Shown here piece by piece: positions 55,848-64,000 of a DNA stretch of 64,000 nucleotides. Numbering within the stretch: position 1 is the stretch's first letter; the number at the start of each line of letters is the position of its first letter. The position numbers and the translations under genes were made by a program. The DNA lies in contig CM075760.1 in NCBI GenBank assembly GCA_037974335.1, forward strand, positions 64,114,515-64,178,514. Direction: 5' to 3'. Origin of the DNA: Prionace glauca (taxonomy: Eukaryota; Chordata; Chondrichthyes; Carcharhiniformes; Carcharhinidae). A model generated the notes under the pieces. The model saw nothing but the letters and a program-made list of their open reading frames with translations. It was not told where the DNA came from and made no database searches.

Positions 55848-56444
55848 TGTAGATTTATTGCTGTACAACAATCCTGCGTTACTTCTCAGTCTGCAACTGT
55901 CAGAATCAATATTAGGGAGATTTCTTTGTTTGTGTCTGAATTGGAAAAGTCACATGTGAAGAATCAAAAAGAAATTAAGAGAGGGATAGGCGAGAAAGGG
56001 CTGATGGTACGAAATGCTGATGCGGTTAAAATCTAGCTGTTAATGGGGGAAGATTTATTGTTTCTACCGACACAAATATCTGCAGATCTCGGTCCAAATC
56101 TCTGCTTCCATGACAAGAAAACTTTTAATTGAATGAAATAGTAAACTCTCCCACCCCCTGTGAAGTGGAGGCAGTTTTCACTCAGAAACCAGTAACTGTG
56201 AGTTTAACAATGTGGGAAGGAGAAAGACTCAGTTTGAGCGGTGACATTGCGGGAGGAATGGTGAGCTGGAGTTCACCCAGAAAAGCAGCAAAGTTTCAAA
56301 TCAATGGCATCCATCGTTGGATGGTCCATTAACGCCGATAATTTAATGTTATTCAGCAGAATCACCGCAGGATGGTGTATCACAGATTGATGCTAATACT
56401 TTGAATGGAGTGAACTGCAGTAACATTGAGTGCAGTAGAAAGGA
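55848..56444. other. Unassigned stretch
   Basis: A 67-codon plus-strand open frame (56,129-56,332) has no recognisable domain. Nothing else is supported. Confidence 0.35.
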
Positions 56445-56725
56445 CAGCGCGGTAGCACAGTGATTAGCACTGCTGCCTCACAGCGCCAGGGACTCAGGTC
56501 CTCGGGTCACCGTCTGTGCAGAGTTTGCACGTTCTCCCCATGCCTCCGTGGGTTTCCTCCAGGTGTTCAGGCTTCAAAGATGCGTGGGTTAGTTTGATTG
56601 TCTATGCTAAATTGATCCTAGTGTCAGAGGGATTAGAAGGGTAAATATGTGTGTTTACTGGGAATAGGGCGTGGGTGGGATTGTTGTGGGTGCGGACTCG
56701 ATGGGCCGAATGGCCTTCTTCTGGA
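56445..56725 (+). repeat. HE1-like SINE
   Basis: The head 'gcggtagcacagtgattagc' and 'actgctgcctcacagcgcca', the body 'ttgcacgttctccccatgcc' and the tail 'ggactcgatgggccgaatgg' are all present. The B-box region has lost a few bases. Confidence 0.88.
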
Positions 56726-57121
56726 GGAATCAAAAGAGGTAATGCAAATATACATTGTTTTGGATGAAACAGCATGCCAACTAAATGTATTTTCACTGCC
56801 ATGTAAAAGCGGACCTGACATCTGCACTGAAATGTGATGAGATTGGAAAAACTCAGGACGTTACATGGCATGTGTGCATAAGGAAACAAAGATAAACCTT
56901 CACCTCCATCACCTTTCATTAACATTGGGAATGTTTAGAAATAGAGGAAGTTTTTTAAAAAGCGAAATCCAACAAGGAGGAAATAGAACAACACCTGGCA
57001 GGGTGGAAATTGCGGTGGGTATTTAGTCTGTTGCAGTTTGTGTCAATTGATGTTTGAAAACAGTGCGAGACAAAATGCAGGACTGTTTAGCAGAGAGCAC
57101 AGAAAACCAGCAACGGAATCC

Positions 57122-57198
57122 TGCCGAAACCCGGGATCGAACCAGGGACCTTTAGATCTTCAGTCTAACTAACGCTCTCCCAACTGAGCTATTTCGGC
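57122..57198 (-). tRNA. tRNA-Phe(GAA) with a 4-base insertion; possibly a pseudogene
   Basis: The 5' half GCCGAAATAGCTCAGTTGGG, anticodon arm TTAGACTGAAGATCTAA and T arm TGGTTCGATCCCGG, with the acceptor closing GCCGAAA/TTTCGGC and discriminator A, equal the standard vertebrate tRNA-Phe. Between the D stem and the anticodon stem, TTAG is duplicated (GCGTTAGTTAGAC instead of GCGTTAGAC), making 77 instead of 73 bases. All other bases look standard. A TTTT terminator follows on the minus strand at 57,106-57,103. The insertion sits around position 26, where it would distort the core, so function is doubtful. Confidence 0.8.
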
Positions 57199-57669
57199 CG
57201 GCTGGTTGGCTGGCTAGCAGACTGGAAGCTTCCGTCTCCCAAATATCTAAGAGAAAAATGATTTCTGCCTCTTCGTTAATGCATCATTTTCAGGTGTTCA
57301 TTTGATTTGCTTTAAACGTCATGAATACTTTTTTTTTTCAAAACTTTAATGCAGTGGGAAACATCATTATTCATTTTGACAGGAGGAAACAGCAGAGACA
57401 ATGTAATATCAATTACTGTGGGCAAATGATGGGCTTCTGGAGCCAGTCTAGTTGTTTCTCCAGATCTGCTTGCCCTGAGGTCATCACCCTGTTTCTGTAG
57501 TACCGTGGTTATCACAAGACCCAGATTAATTCTGTAAGTATCTGGGTAGAAATGGGAAGGATGGGATGTGTACACGATCCGATTTCAGTTTCAGTTCGAA
57601 AAATCAAGCCCATCACCTTAATTCTTGGGCAGGCAATACAGCCTCACTGTTTGTAATCCTGTTATTTAT

Positions 57670-57799
57670 ATCATGATGTGGAGACGCCAGTGTTGGATTG
57701 AAGTGGGTACAGAACGCATTCTCACAACACCAGGTTAAAGTAAAACAGAATTATTTTGAATTACGAGCTTTTGGAGCGCTGCTCCTTCATCAGTTTAAC
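57670..57799 (+). repeat. 127-base dispersed repeat, copy
   Basis: 'gatgtggagacgccagtgtt', 'ctcacaacaccaggttaaag' and 'gcgctgctccttcatcag': the same order as 38,241-38,367 and the same orientation. Confidence 0.85.
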
Positions 57800-57971
57800 T
57801 CGGCAGTCAGAAATGTGTGTGATGCTCTCGAAAGGGGCCACTTGCACACGCTGCTTTACTCCAGCAAATTGTTCAGTTGGTAATGTTTCTGTTCGTTGTT
57901 CTTGACGAAAACGACACAGCACACATTCCTGCATTCAATCTGAGCTGTGAGACCAAAACTCAAATCCATTT

Positions 57972-58053
57972 TGGCAGCGGTGGGATTCGAACCCACGCCT
58001 CCGAAGAGACTGGAGCCTTAATCCAGCGCCTTAGACCGCTCGGCCACGCTACC
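57972..58053 (-). tRNA. tRNA-Leu(AAG)
   Basis: 82 bases. Acceptor GGTAGCG pairs with CGCTGCC (one G-T). The D arm is GGCCGAGCGGTCTAAGGC, the anticodon arm CTGGATTAAGGCTCCAG with anticodon AAG, followed by the long variable arm TCTCTTCGGAGGC and T arm GTGGGTTCGAATCCCAC. TTTT follows at 57,958-57,955 on the minus strand, a normal Pol III terminator. It looks functional. Confidence 0.95.
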
Positions 58054-58169
58054 ACGTGAAACGCTGTCACAATAATGTTATTTGATGATAATGTTACTGA
58101 AATTCATTAAAAGCAATGGAACTTGGAACGGCCATCAGGAGGATTGAGCCTGCTCCTTCACTGATTCAG

Positions 58170-58650
58170 GTAAGTCTGAACTGAGGAACAAACAGAAATC
58201 ATCTAACCTCAGAAACACAATGAGCTGCACACAGTAACATGCAGTGAAGGGCCGGCGTCATTTAAACTGTCCTTCAGCTCGTCTCTTCCCAATTTCTGCA
58301 GAAATGACAAGAGAACCTCCTGTTGGATTTGCTCAGAGTCTGCACTTCAGGACACGAGGCGCGATTATATTTTATATGTTCATCCAGGTAACAACTCATA
58401 TGTGTTTTCAGGGCTTCGATGGGAGCAATAAATTTTCAATTTCAGATCAGTAATCCGAACAGCAGGGAAAGAGTTAAACTCTAACCACCAGACCAGCAGC
58501 TTACAGCGTGTTTTAGAATTTACTTTATCCACGCTGCTTTTGTTACTTTAATTTTCACACCAGACCACTTTCATCACAAACAGATTTCTCCCGCAAAATG
58601 GCAGCTTCTGATTCAACCATGATGTGTTCAGCCAATGAAAACATTCCCTG
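58170..58650 (+). repeat. Large inverted repeat, left arm
   Basis: From 'acagaaatcatctaacctca' to 'gatgtgttcagccaatgaaa'. The reverse complement, with moderate divergence, is at about 60,345-60,830. Both arms hold a short open frame with MTREPPV and IMFYMFIQ-like residues that is conserved in reading but has no recognised domain. Confidence 0.88.
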
Positions 58651-59479
58651 AACACTCCGACAGTTCGAAACTGAACAGAAGTATTTCTAAATGTTTTTCA
58701 ATGCAGATGAGGGAACAGTTTCATTATTCAGTGTCAATATAAAGGGTGAAATCTGACTCATTAGCACACAGATTTTCGATTGCAACATCTCAATCGTTAA
58801 GGACATCTCAACTGTCCTTCTCTTTCTGTGTTTGTTCTTGAACTGTTCCACATGTGAAATTTCCAGCTCTGATGGAATCTTGCAAATCTCACTCGGCTGA
58901 TTCTAATAGATCTGCTTTCGATCGGAGAGTAAATCGGATCATTATTAATGGTTTGCTGAGATCAAATAATCTTATTTTCCTCGGCGGGAATTATAACTAC
59001 GTATCACTGGGGAAGTGCTGAACACAAACCACTGGACGACCAGTGAACATCGCTCGACAATCACCAGGCAAGACTGTTCCCTTCCTGTTGGCGAACGCTT
59101 CAGTGGTCACGGGCATTCAGCCCTCTGACCTTCGGGTAAGCATTCTCCAAGGCGGCCTTCACGACTCACGACAGCGCAGAGTCGCTGAACAGAGACTGAT
59201 AGCCAAGTTCGGCACACATGAGGATGGTCTCAACAGGGATCTTGGGTTCATGTCGCACTATCTGTAACCCCCGTGACTTGCTTGGGTTTGCAAAACCTCA
59301 CTCACTGTGCTGTCTGGAGACAATACACATCTCTTTAACCTGTGATCAGTGCTCCTTCCACACACATTGTCGGCCACTTTAGGACTTGAACAGCAGGTTA
59401 GGTGTAAAGATTCGCATTCTAATCAGTAATCTCTAAACTGTCTGTGCTTTATATGCTCTGTCCGAAGCCAGAACTCTTC
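58651..59479. other. Loop of the inverted repeat, first part
   Basis: No gene recognised. 59,043-59,267 is open but without a domain. Confidence 0.35.
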
Positions 59480-59616
59480 ATTCACCTGACGAAGAGGCAG
59501 TCCCCTCGAAAGCTTGTGAGTATATTATCAAATAAATCGGTTGGACTAAAACCTGGTGTTGTCAGACTTTTTACTGTGTTTACGCCAGTCCAACGCCGGC
59601 ATACCCACATCATGAC
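59480..59616 (-). repeat. 127-base dispersed repeat, copy
   Basis: Reversed relative to 38,241: 'ttcacctgacgaagaggcag', 'actaaaacctggtgttgtca' and 'ccaacgccggcatacccaca'. More diverged. Confidence 0.75.
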
Positions 59617-60344
59617 AATTATCCGAAAAAGGCAGGGATGAAGGTGTCTTTACATAGATGGGTCACTGGGTGGCGCAGTGGCTCTTTCGCTGAACAGCCT
59701 TCAGTTCAACCACATCCCACACATGACAGCGGGAACATGCCTGTCTGGGAAAGAGGGCAGCCCTATAATAGGGAAAATGGAGCACAGTGGATGGGTTTTT
59801 GAGAGCGGAATTAAGCCAAGGCAGAGGCAGTTATTTTTTTATTTAAAATTTATTTAAAAATTCAGACAATTTTTTTTAAGTTAGAAAAGTGAACATAACG
59901 ATCGAGCTTCACATTGAGAACAGAACAAATGCACAGGGAATACGCCAATATTTGTACATCTGTTACATACACCACAAAGAGAATACAGACCTTAATAGAA
60001 AGATGAATTAACAGATGTGAATAAGGAATGAGAAAAGTTTCTTATGTATACATGAAATTTAAACTACAGGAAAACTATTAACGACAGTTGCATTGTAACA
60101 AAAAAAAAGTCTCGTATTTTTCACACTGGAAACTGATATAACGTCTACGATTGTCTCAGTTACAGATTCAGAATGATAAAATGAGAGAATAGAATAACCG
60201 AGAGCAGATATTGCATTTGAGTCACAGAGAGATCTTGATAATCAGCCCAGAGTCAAAAAAATTAACCCATCACTTGATCTGTAAAATAAAGACACAACAA
60301 TGAAGCAGATGCTCCTGATGTTGGGGCATTAATATTGGAGTTTT
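59617..60344. other. Loop of the inverted repeat, second part
   Basis: A SINE-head-like phrase 'tgggtggcgcagtggctctt' at about 59,668 is the only recognisable piece. The rest is AT-rich. Confidence 0.4.
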
Positions 60345-60830
60345 TATTCATGGAATGTTGTCATTGGCTGAACACACCATGGTTGAATAAGAATCTGTCA
60401 TTTTGCAGGAGAAAGCTATTTCTGTGAAAGTGGCCTGGTGTGAAAACTAAAGTAACAAATACAGCGCGGATAAAGTAAATTCTAAAACATGCTGTTGGGT
60501 AAGCTGGTGATTAGAGTTTGTATTTTTCGCTGCTGTTTAGATTTCAGGTCTGAAATTGAAGATTTATTGCTCTCATCAAAACTCTGAAAACAAATGTGAG
60601 ATATTGCCTGGATGAACATATAAAACATAATTTTGCCTCGAGTCCTGGAGTGCAGACACTGAGCAAATTCAACTGGAGGTTCTCTTGTCATTTCTGGCAG
60701 GAAATTGGGAAGAGACGAGCTTAAGGACAGTTTAAATGATGTCGGTCCTTTACAGCATGTTACTGTGTGCAGCTCATTGTGTTTCTGAAGTGAGATGATT
60801 TCTGTTTGTTACTCAGTTCAGACAGGAATG
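60345..60830 (-). repeat. Large inverted repeat, right arm
   Basis: Reverse complement of 58,170-58,650, with the matching phrases 'cattggctgaacacaccatg', 'ggaggttctcttgtcatttc' and 'tgtgcagctcattgtgtttc'. The loop between the arms is about 1.7 kb. Confidence 0.88.
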
Positions 60831-60889
60831 CGCACAGTGAGAATTATCCACTGTCACAATCTCCTTCCAGCATTGAGCACGGAGTTAAG

Positions 60890-60980
60890 CTTTGAAGTGT
60901 TTGATGTTTTGCTACAGTAATTCAGGGTTTTGTTGCGACCACATTTGGAATAGTGTGTACAGTTTGGAGTTCCAGGAGCC
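60890..60980 (+). repeat. Short LINE ORF2 stub
   Basis: 'gggttttgttgcgaccacat' and 'ttggaatagtgtgtacagtt' give the LINE motif VLLRPHLEYCVQF in one frame. Nothing of the element survives around it. Confidence 0.6.
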
Positions 60981-61394
60981 CACCTACTCTCTGTGCATAA
61001 ATCTGCCATGTCCATCTCCTTTAAACCTTGCCCCTCGCACCTTAAAGCATGCCTTCATCGGCCGGGGCATTTTGTTCCTGAACATTATCTGAATCTCGAT
61101 GTTACACCCATAGTATCTTCGCTCTGGCCTCAGCCTCAAATGCTTTGTGTCAAATTAGAAATGATAAATTGTTTGATGCATTGCCAGGAAAGAAACTTCC
61201 CTATTTTGACACCTGCACATATCAGCAAGTCATCCAGTCTACAAGACAATTTAATAGGTTTAGGTGCAGACTAACATAGTTAATCACCATCTGAAACATG
61301 CTAGGGTGAGGGAAGTCTGTATGATTTCGGTTTGGTGCTGAATATTATCAGAATCTCGATGTTACAGTCATATTATCTTTGCTCTGACCTTATC

Positions 61395-62478
61395 AAATAG
61401 GAGGCAGAGAGTGGGGGTCAATGGGTGCTATTCGGATTGGCGGTTGGTGACTAGTGGGGTGCCCCAGGTCGGTGCTGGGGCCTCAGCTATTTACCATTTA
61501 TATAGATGATCTGGAGGAGGGAACCGAGTGCAGGGTGTCGAAATTTGCTGATGACACCAAGATTGGGGGAAAGGCAAATTTGTGCGGAGGGTGTGGAGAG
61601 TCTGCAGAAGGATCTAGATAGGCTGGGCGAATGGGCCAGGAAATGGCAAATGGAATTTAATGTTGGCAAGTGTGAGGTGATCCACTTTGGTAGGAGGAAT
61701 GGTAGGAAGGACTATTACTTACGTGGCGAAAAACTGCAGCAGGCGACGGTGCAGAGGGACCTCGGGGTCCTTGTGCATGAGTCGCAAAAACCCAGCTTGC
61801 AGGTGCAGCAGGTGGTCAGGAAGGCGAATGGGATGCTGGCCTTCATAGCGAGGGGGATTGAATATAAAAGTAGGGAGGTCTTGCTGCAGCTGTATAGGGC
61901 ATTGGTGAGGCCGCAGCTGGAGTACTGTGTGCAGTTTTGGGCGCCGCACCTGCGCAAGGATATTTTGGCCCTGGAGGGAGTGCAGAGGAGGTTTACTAGG
62001 CTGATACCAGAGTTGAGGGGATTGAGCTATGAGGAGAGGCTGAATAAACTAGGCTTGTACTCGTTAGAGTTTAGAAGAATGAGGGGAGATCTCATTGAGA
62101 CGTATAAGATGATGAATGGGATGGATAGGATAGAGGTGGAGAGACTCTTCCCGCTCAAAAAAGACAGTAGGACTAGGGGGCATAGCCTCAAGATAAAGGG
62201 GAGGCGGTTTAGAACAGAGTTGAGGAGGAACTTCTTCACTCAAAGGGTGGTGCATCTCTGGAATTCTCTGCCCGTTGAAGTGGTGGAGGCTGCCTCGCTA
62301 AATATTTTTAAGAAGCGGGTTGATAGGTTTTTAATAAGAGAAGGGATTAAGGGTTATGGGGAGAGGGCGGGAAGGTGGAACTGAGCCACGACAGATCAGC
62401 CATGATCTTATTGAATGGCGGGCAGGCTCGAAGGGCTAGGTGGCCTACTCCTGCTCCTATTTCTTATGTTCTTATGTT
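61395..62478 (+). repeat. CR1-like LINE, family B, plus strand
   Basis: Begins inside the RT ('aataggaggcagagagtggg', i.e. NRRQRVGV). It has a frame break near the SGVPQ motif and further breaks before 61,590, then an open frame to 62,384 with EWARKWQMEFNVGKCEVIHF, QRDLGVLVHESQKPSLQVQQ, EYCVQFWAPHLRKDIL, RRFTRLIPELRGLSYEERL and GHSLKIKGRRFRTELRRNFF. The 3' tail ends in TTCTTATGTTCTTATGTTC. Close to the copies at 28.9 and 33.3 kb. Confidence 0.93.
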
Positions 62479-62802
62479 CAGCTTGAAATGCTTTCTTCAA
62501 AATCAGAAATGCTGAATTTTATGAAAAATTTCACAAAATAGTGTAAATTCTCAAATACATGTTGAATTTTGTCCAAAATGTATGAGGTTAGCATTTATTT
62601 AACATCCTAATCTTATTAAATGATTTTTTTCGAAAAAAATAACTTAAAATAGTCGGTTGCTGTTCTTTAGCAATCTCCTAGCATTACTTTCTCCAGAGAA
62701 GCTGAAAATATGCTCGCCAGCATTTGTCTGAATAAGTATAAAGCTATTAAATACCTTTTTCATCGAAAGTAATAAGGAATTTGTGAACACCTTTTAAAAA
62801 TT

Positions 62803-62868
62803 TGCACCGAGCTAACCAGGAACCTTCTGATCCGTAGTCAGACGCGTTATCTATTGCATCACTGACCC
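62803..62868 (-). pseudogene. tRNA-Arg(ACG) pseudogene, 3' truncated
   Basis: The minus strand reads GGGTCAGTGATGCAATAGAT, then AACGCGTCTGACTACGGATC and AGAAGGTTCC, matching tRNA-Arg(ACG) with intact anticodon arm TCTGACTACGGATCAGA. The T arm decays into TGGTTAGCTCGGTGC and the acceptor 3' strand is missing. Confidence 0.8.
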
Positions 62869-63137
62869 ACATGGGAAAGTGGGATAGTTGTTACATATTA
62901 GCTCGACGTTTCGAAAGTTTCAGGCAGAAACATTGTCAAAAAGTTTGTGTACACTTGTGAGGAAAAGGCCCATTATTGAGATTGTCTTCATTCATTTCCT
63001 ATCATCCCTAATCGCCCTTGCATTGAGGAACAGCAGTTGAACGGGCTGGCTGATTCTCCTCTCGATGAGGACTTGGTGATAAATTTAAATGAAACGCCCT
63101 TCGGCCAATCCATCATCTGTATTTGCAAATTAAAACA

Positions 63138-63209
63138 AGGTTCTGCCGAGATTTGAACTCGGATCGCTGGATTCAGAGTCCAGAGTGCTCACCATTACAC
63201 CACAGAACC
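63138..63209 (-). tRNA. tRNA-Gln(CTG)
   Basis: 72 bases. Acceptor GGTTCTG/CAGAACC, D arm GTGTAATGGTGAGCAC, anticodon arm TGGACTCTGAATCCA with anticodon CTG, T arm CCGAGTTCAAATCTCGG, discriminator T. TTTT on the minus strand at 63,135-63,132 terminates it. It looks functional. Confidence 0.94.
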
Positions 63210-63605
63210 CAACACGTGCGCACAGCCTGAAAATCCTGGATCAATACTTGTGCCAATTTGAACAGCAGGGAGAAATATCAGTCCCTTTGCACAATTATTC
63301 ACATTTATATTTCCCTTGCTGGTTCCTCCTGTAAAAGCGAGTAGGCTACTTTCCACTGCATTAAATTTCACTGTAACTGACCACATTCAAACACCAATGT
63401 TTGTATCGAACTGACATAAACCTTACTGCAGTAAATCCACTGAACAACATCAGCTTATCATTGCTCTGCTTTCATCACACTGGAAGCCAATGTGAAAATA
63501 TAAACAATTTCAAATCTTAACAGACAGGAAGGAGTGTGTGAGTGCGGACAATTGGCGCTGTGCACATTACTGTAACCAGTATCTGGGAGAATCAGGCAGA
63601 TGGGA

Positions 63606-63655
63606 TCCTGGGGGTCTCGTGGTTAGGATTCAGCGCTTTCAGATGTCGCAGACTG
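63606..63655 (+). pseudogene. tRNA-Glu-like 5' half
   Basis: TCCTGGGGGTCTCGTGGTTAGGATTCAGCGCTTTCA resembles the first half of tRNA-Glu (acceptor, D arm and anticodon stem start, given here as its two halves TCCTGGGGGTCTCGTGGTTA and GGATTCAGCGCTTTCA). The anticodon and 3' half are lost. Confidence 0.6.
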
Positions 63656-63679
63656 GCCTCGAGAAATGAAGATTTAATG

Positions 63680-63785
63680 CATTTTTTTAGCGTAAGAGTA
63701 AAAAGCTTTGGGGTTTTCCTTTATGCGACTTGCCAAGGACTTCTCGTGCCCCCTCCTAGCTCTCCTAAGCCCTATTTTTTTTAAC
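63680..63785 (-). repeat. LINE ORF2 N-terminal-side stub, family C-like
   Basis: Reversed phrases 'gtaagagtaaaaagctttgg' and 'ggttttcctttatgcgactt' match the KENPKAFYSYI region of the LINE at 31.4-33.3 kb (its 33,070-33,160 part). Only about 100 bases survive. Confidence 0.75.
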
Positions 63786-64000
63786 TCATTCCGACCTAAC
63801 TTGTAACCCTATATAGGTGTTATCAAATGTAGAAAGTGGAAGTTTGTCCTGGTGTCGCATTGGGTACCAGCTTTGAAGAAATGTAGCAACTTAAAGCTTT
63901 TGCAGAATGGCATGATGCGTATTGTAGTGATATGGGGTGAGTGGAAGAGACAGTGTGAAAATGATTTGAATGCGTTTTAAGCGTGTTTAGACTGATATGG
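63786..64000. other. End of window, nothing recognised
   Basis: No feature supported. Confidence 0.3.

Noticed and set aside
56129-56332. 67-codon plus-strand frame
   Set aside because: Short, no recognisable domain, no neighbouring exon.
58450-58502. Possible further tRNA-Glu relic on the minus strand in the inverted-repeat arm
   Set aside because: Only a box A-like phrase matches; no acceptor or T arm can be drawn.
1-64000. LTR retroelements, endogenous retroviruses, Polintons, CRISPR arrays, toxin genes
   Set aside because: No long terminal repeats, protease/integrase/capsid/envelope-like frames or spaced direct-repeat arrays were recognised; all reverse-transcriptase matches are non-LTR (CR1-like).

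Overview
The window is nuclear DNA of a cartilaginous fish, almost certainly a shark. The diagnostic feature is a compact germline immunoglobulin heavy-chain cluster on the minus strand, with the order V - D1 - D2 - J - CH1 - CH2 - CH3 - CH4. Each segment has its own recombination signals, and the last exon encodes an IgM secretory tail. This 'cluster' (non-translocon) organisation is the elasmobranch pattern. The interspersed repeats (tRNA-derived SINEs resembling HE1, and CR1-like LINEs sharing their 3' tails) fit the same conclusion.

Layout. 0.7-4.2 kb: four IgM constant exons with clean splice sites, all joined in the same phase, and two poly(A) signals after the secretory stop. The transmembrane exons were not found and probably lie beyond position 1. 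4.2-14.9 kb: a 10.65-kb J-CH1 intron holding a polypyrimidine/polypurine tandem-repeat block, a roughly 1.9-kb TGAGTG-type satellite, SINEs, one LINE, and diverged tandem copies next to J. 14.86-16.70 kb: J, D2, D1, the V exon, the leader exon and a TATA box, all apparently intact, with RSS spacers in the order V-23 / 12-D1-22 / 12-D2-12 / 23-J. 16.9-40 kb: mostly mobile-element debris (at least six CR1-like LINE pieces and many SINEs), plus a broken VH relic at 25.8-26.4 kb inside a duplicated copy of the V upstream flank. This is the remains of a second heavy-chain cluster. 40-52 kb: AT-rich sequence with minisatellites, old LINE pieces and SINEs. 52.5-54.0 kb: a class A GPCR (GPR139-like) on the minus strand, with an intact main exon and a short upstream exon that lacks an obvious ATG. 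55.8-63.7 kb: a loose tRNA neighbourhood with good Leu(AAG) and Gln(CTG) genes, a Phe(GAA) gene with a four-base insertion, and decayed Glu, Arg and Glu copies. It also holds a large inverted repeat.

How the genes work together: RAG-mediated joining of V, D1, D2 and J within the cluster, followed by splicing to CH1-CH4, would give a secreted mu chain. A conserved cryptic donor in CH4 would allow the membrane form. No CRISPR, bacterial genes, operons or LTR/retroviral elements were recognised. Most other open reading frames are translations of satellites or retroelements. Repeat boundaries were judged by eye and are good to roughly 10-30 bases. Splice sites, RSSs and tRNA ends were read base by base.
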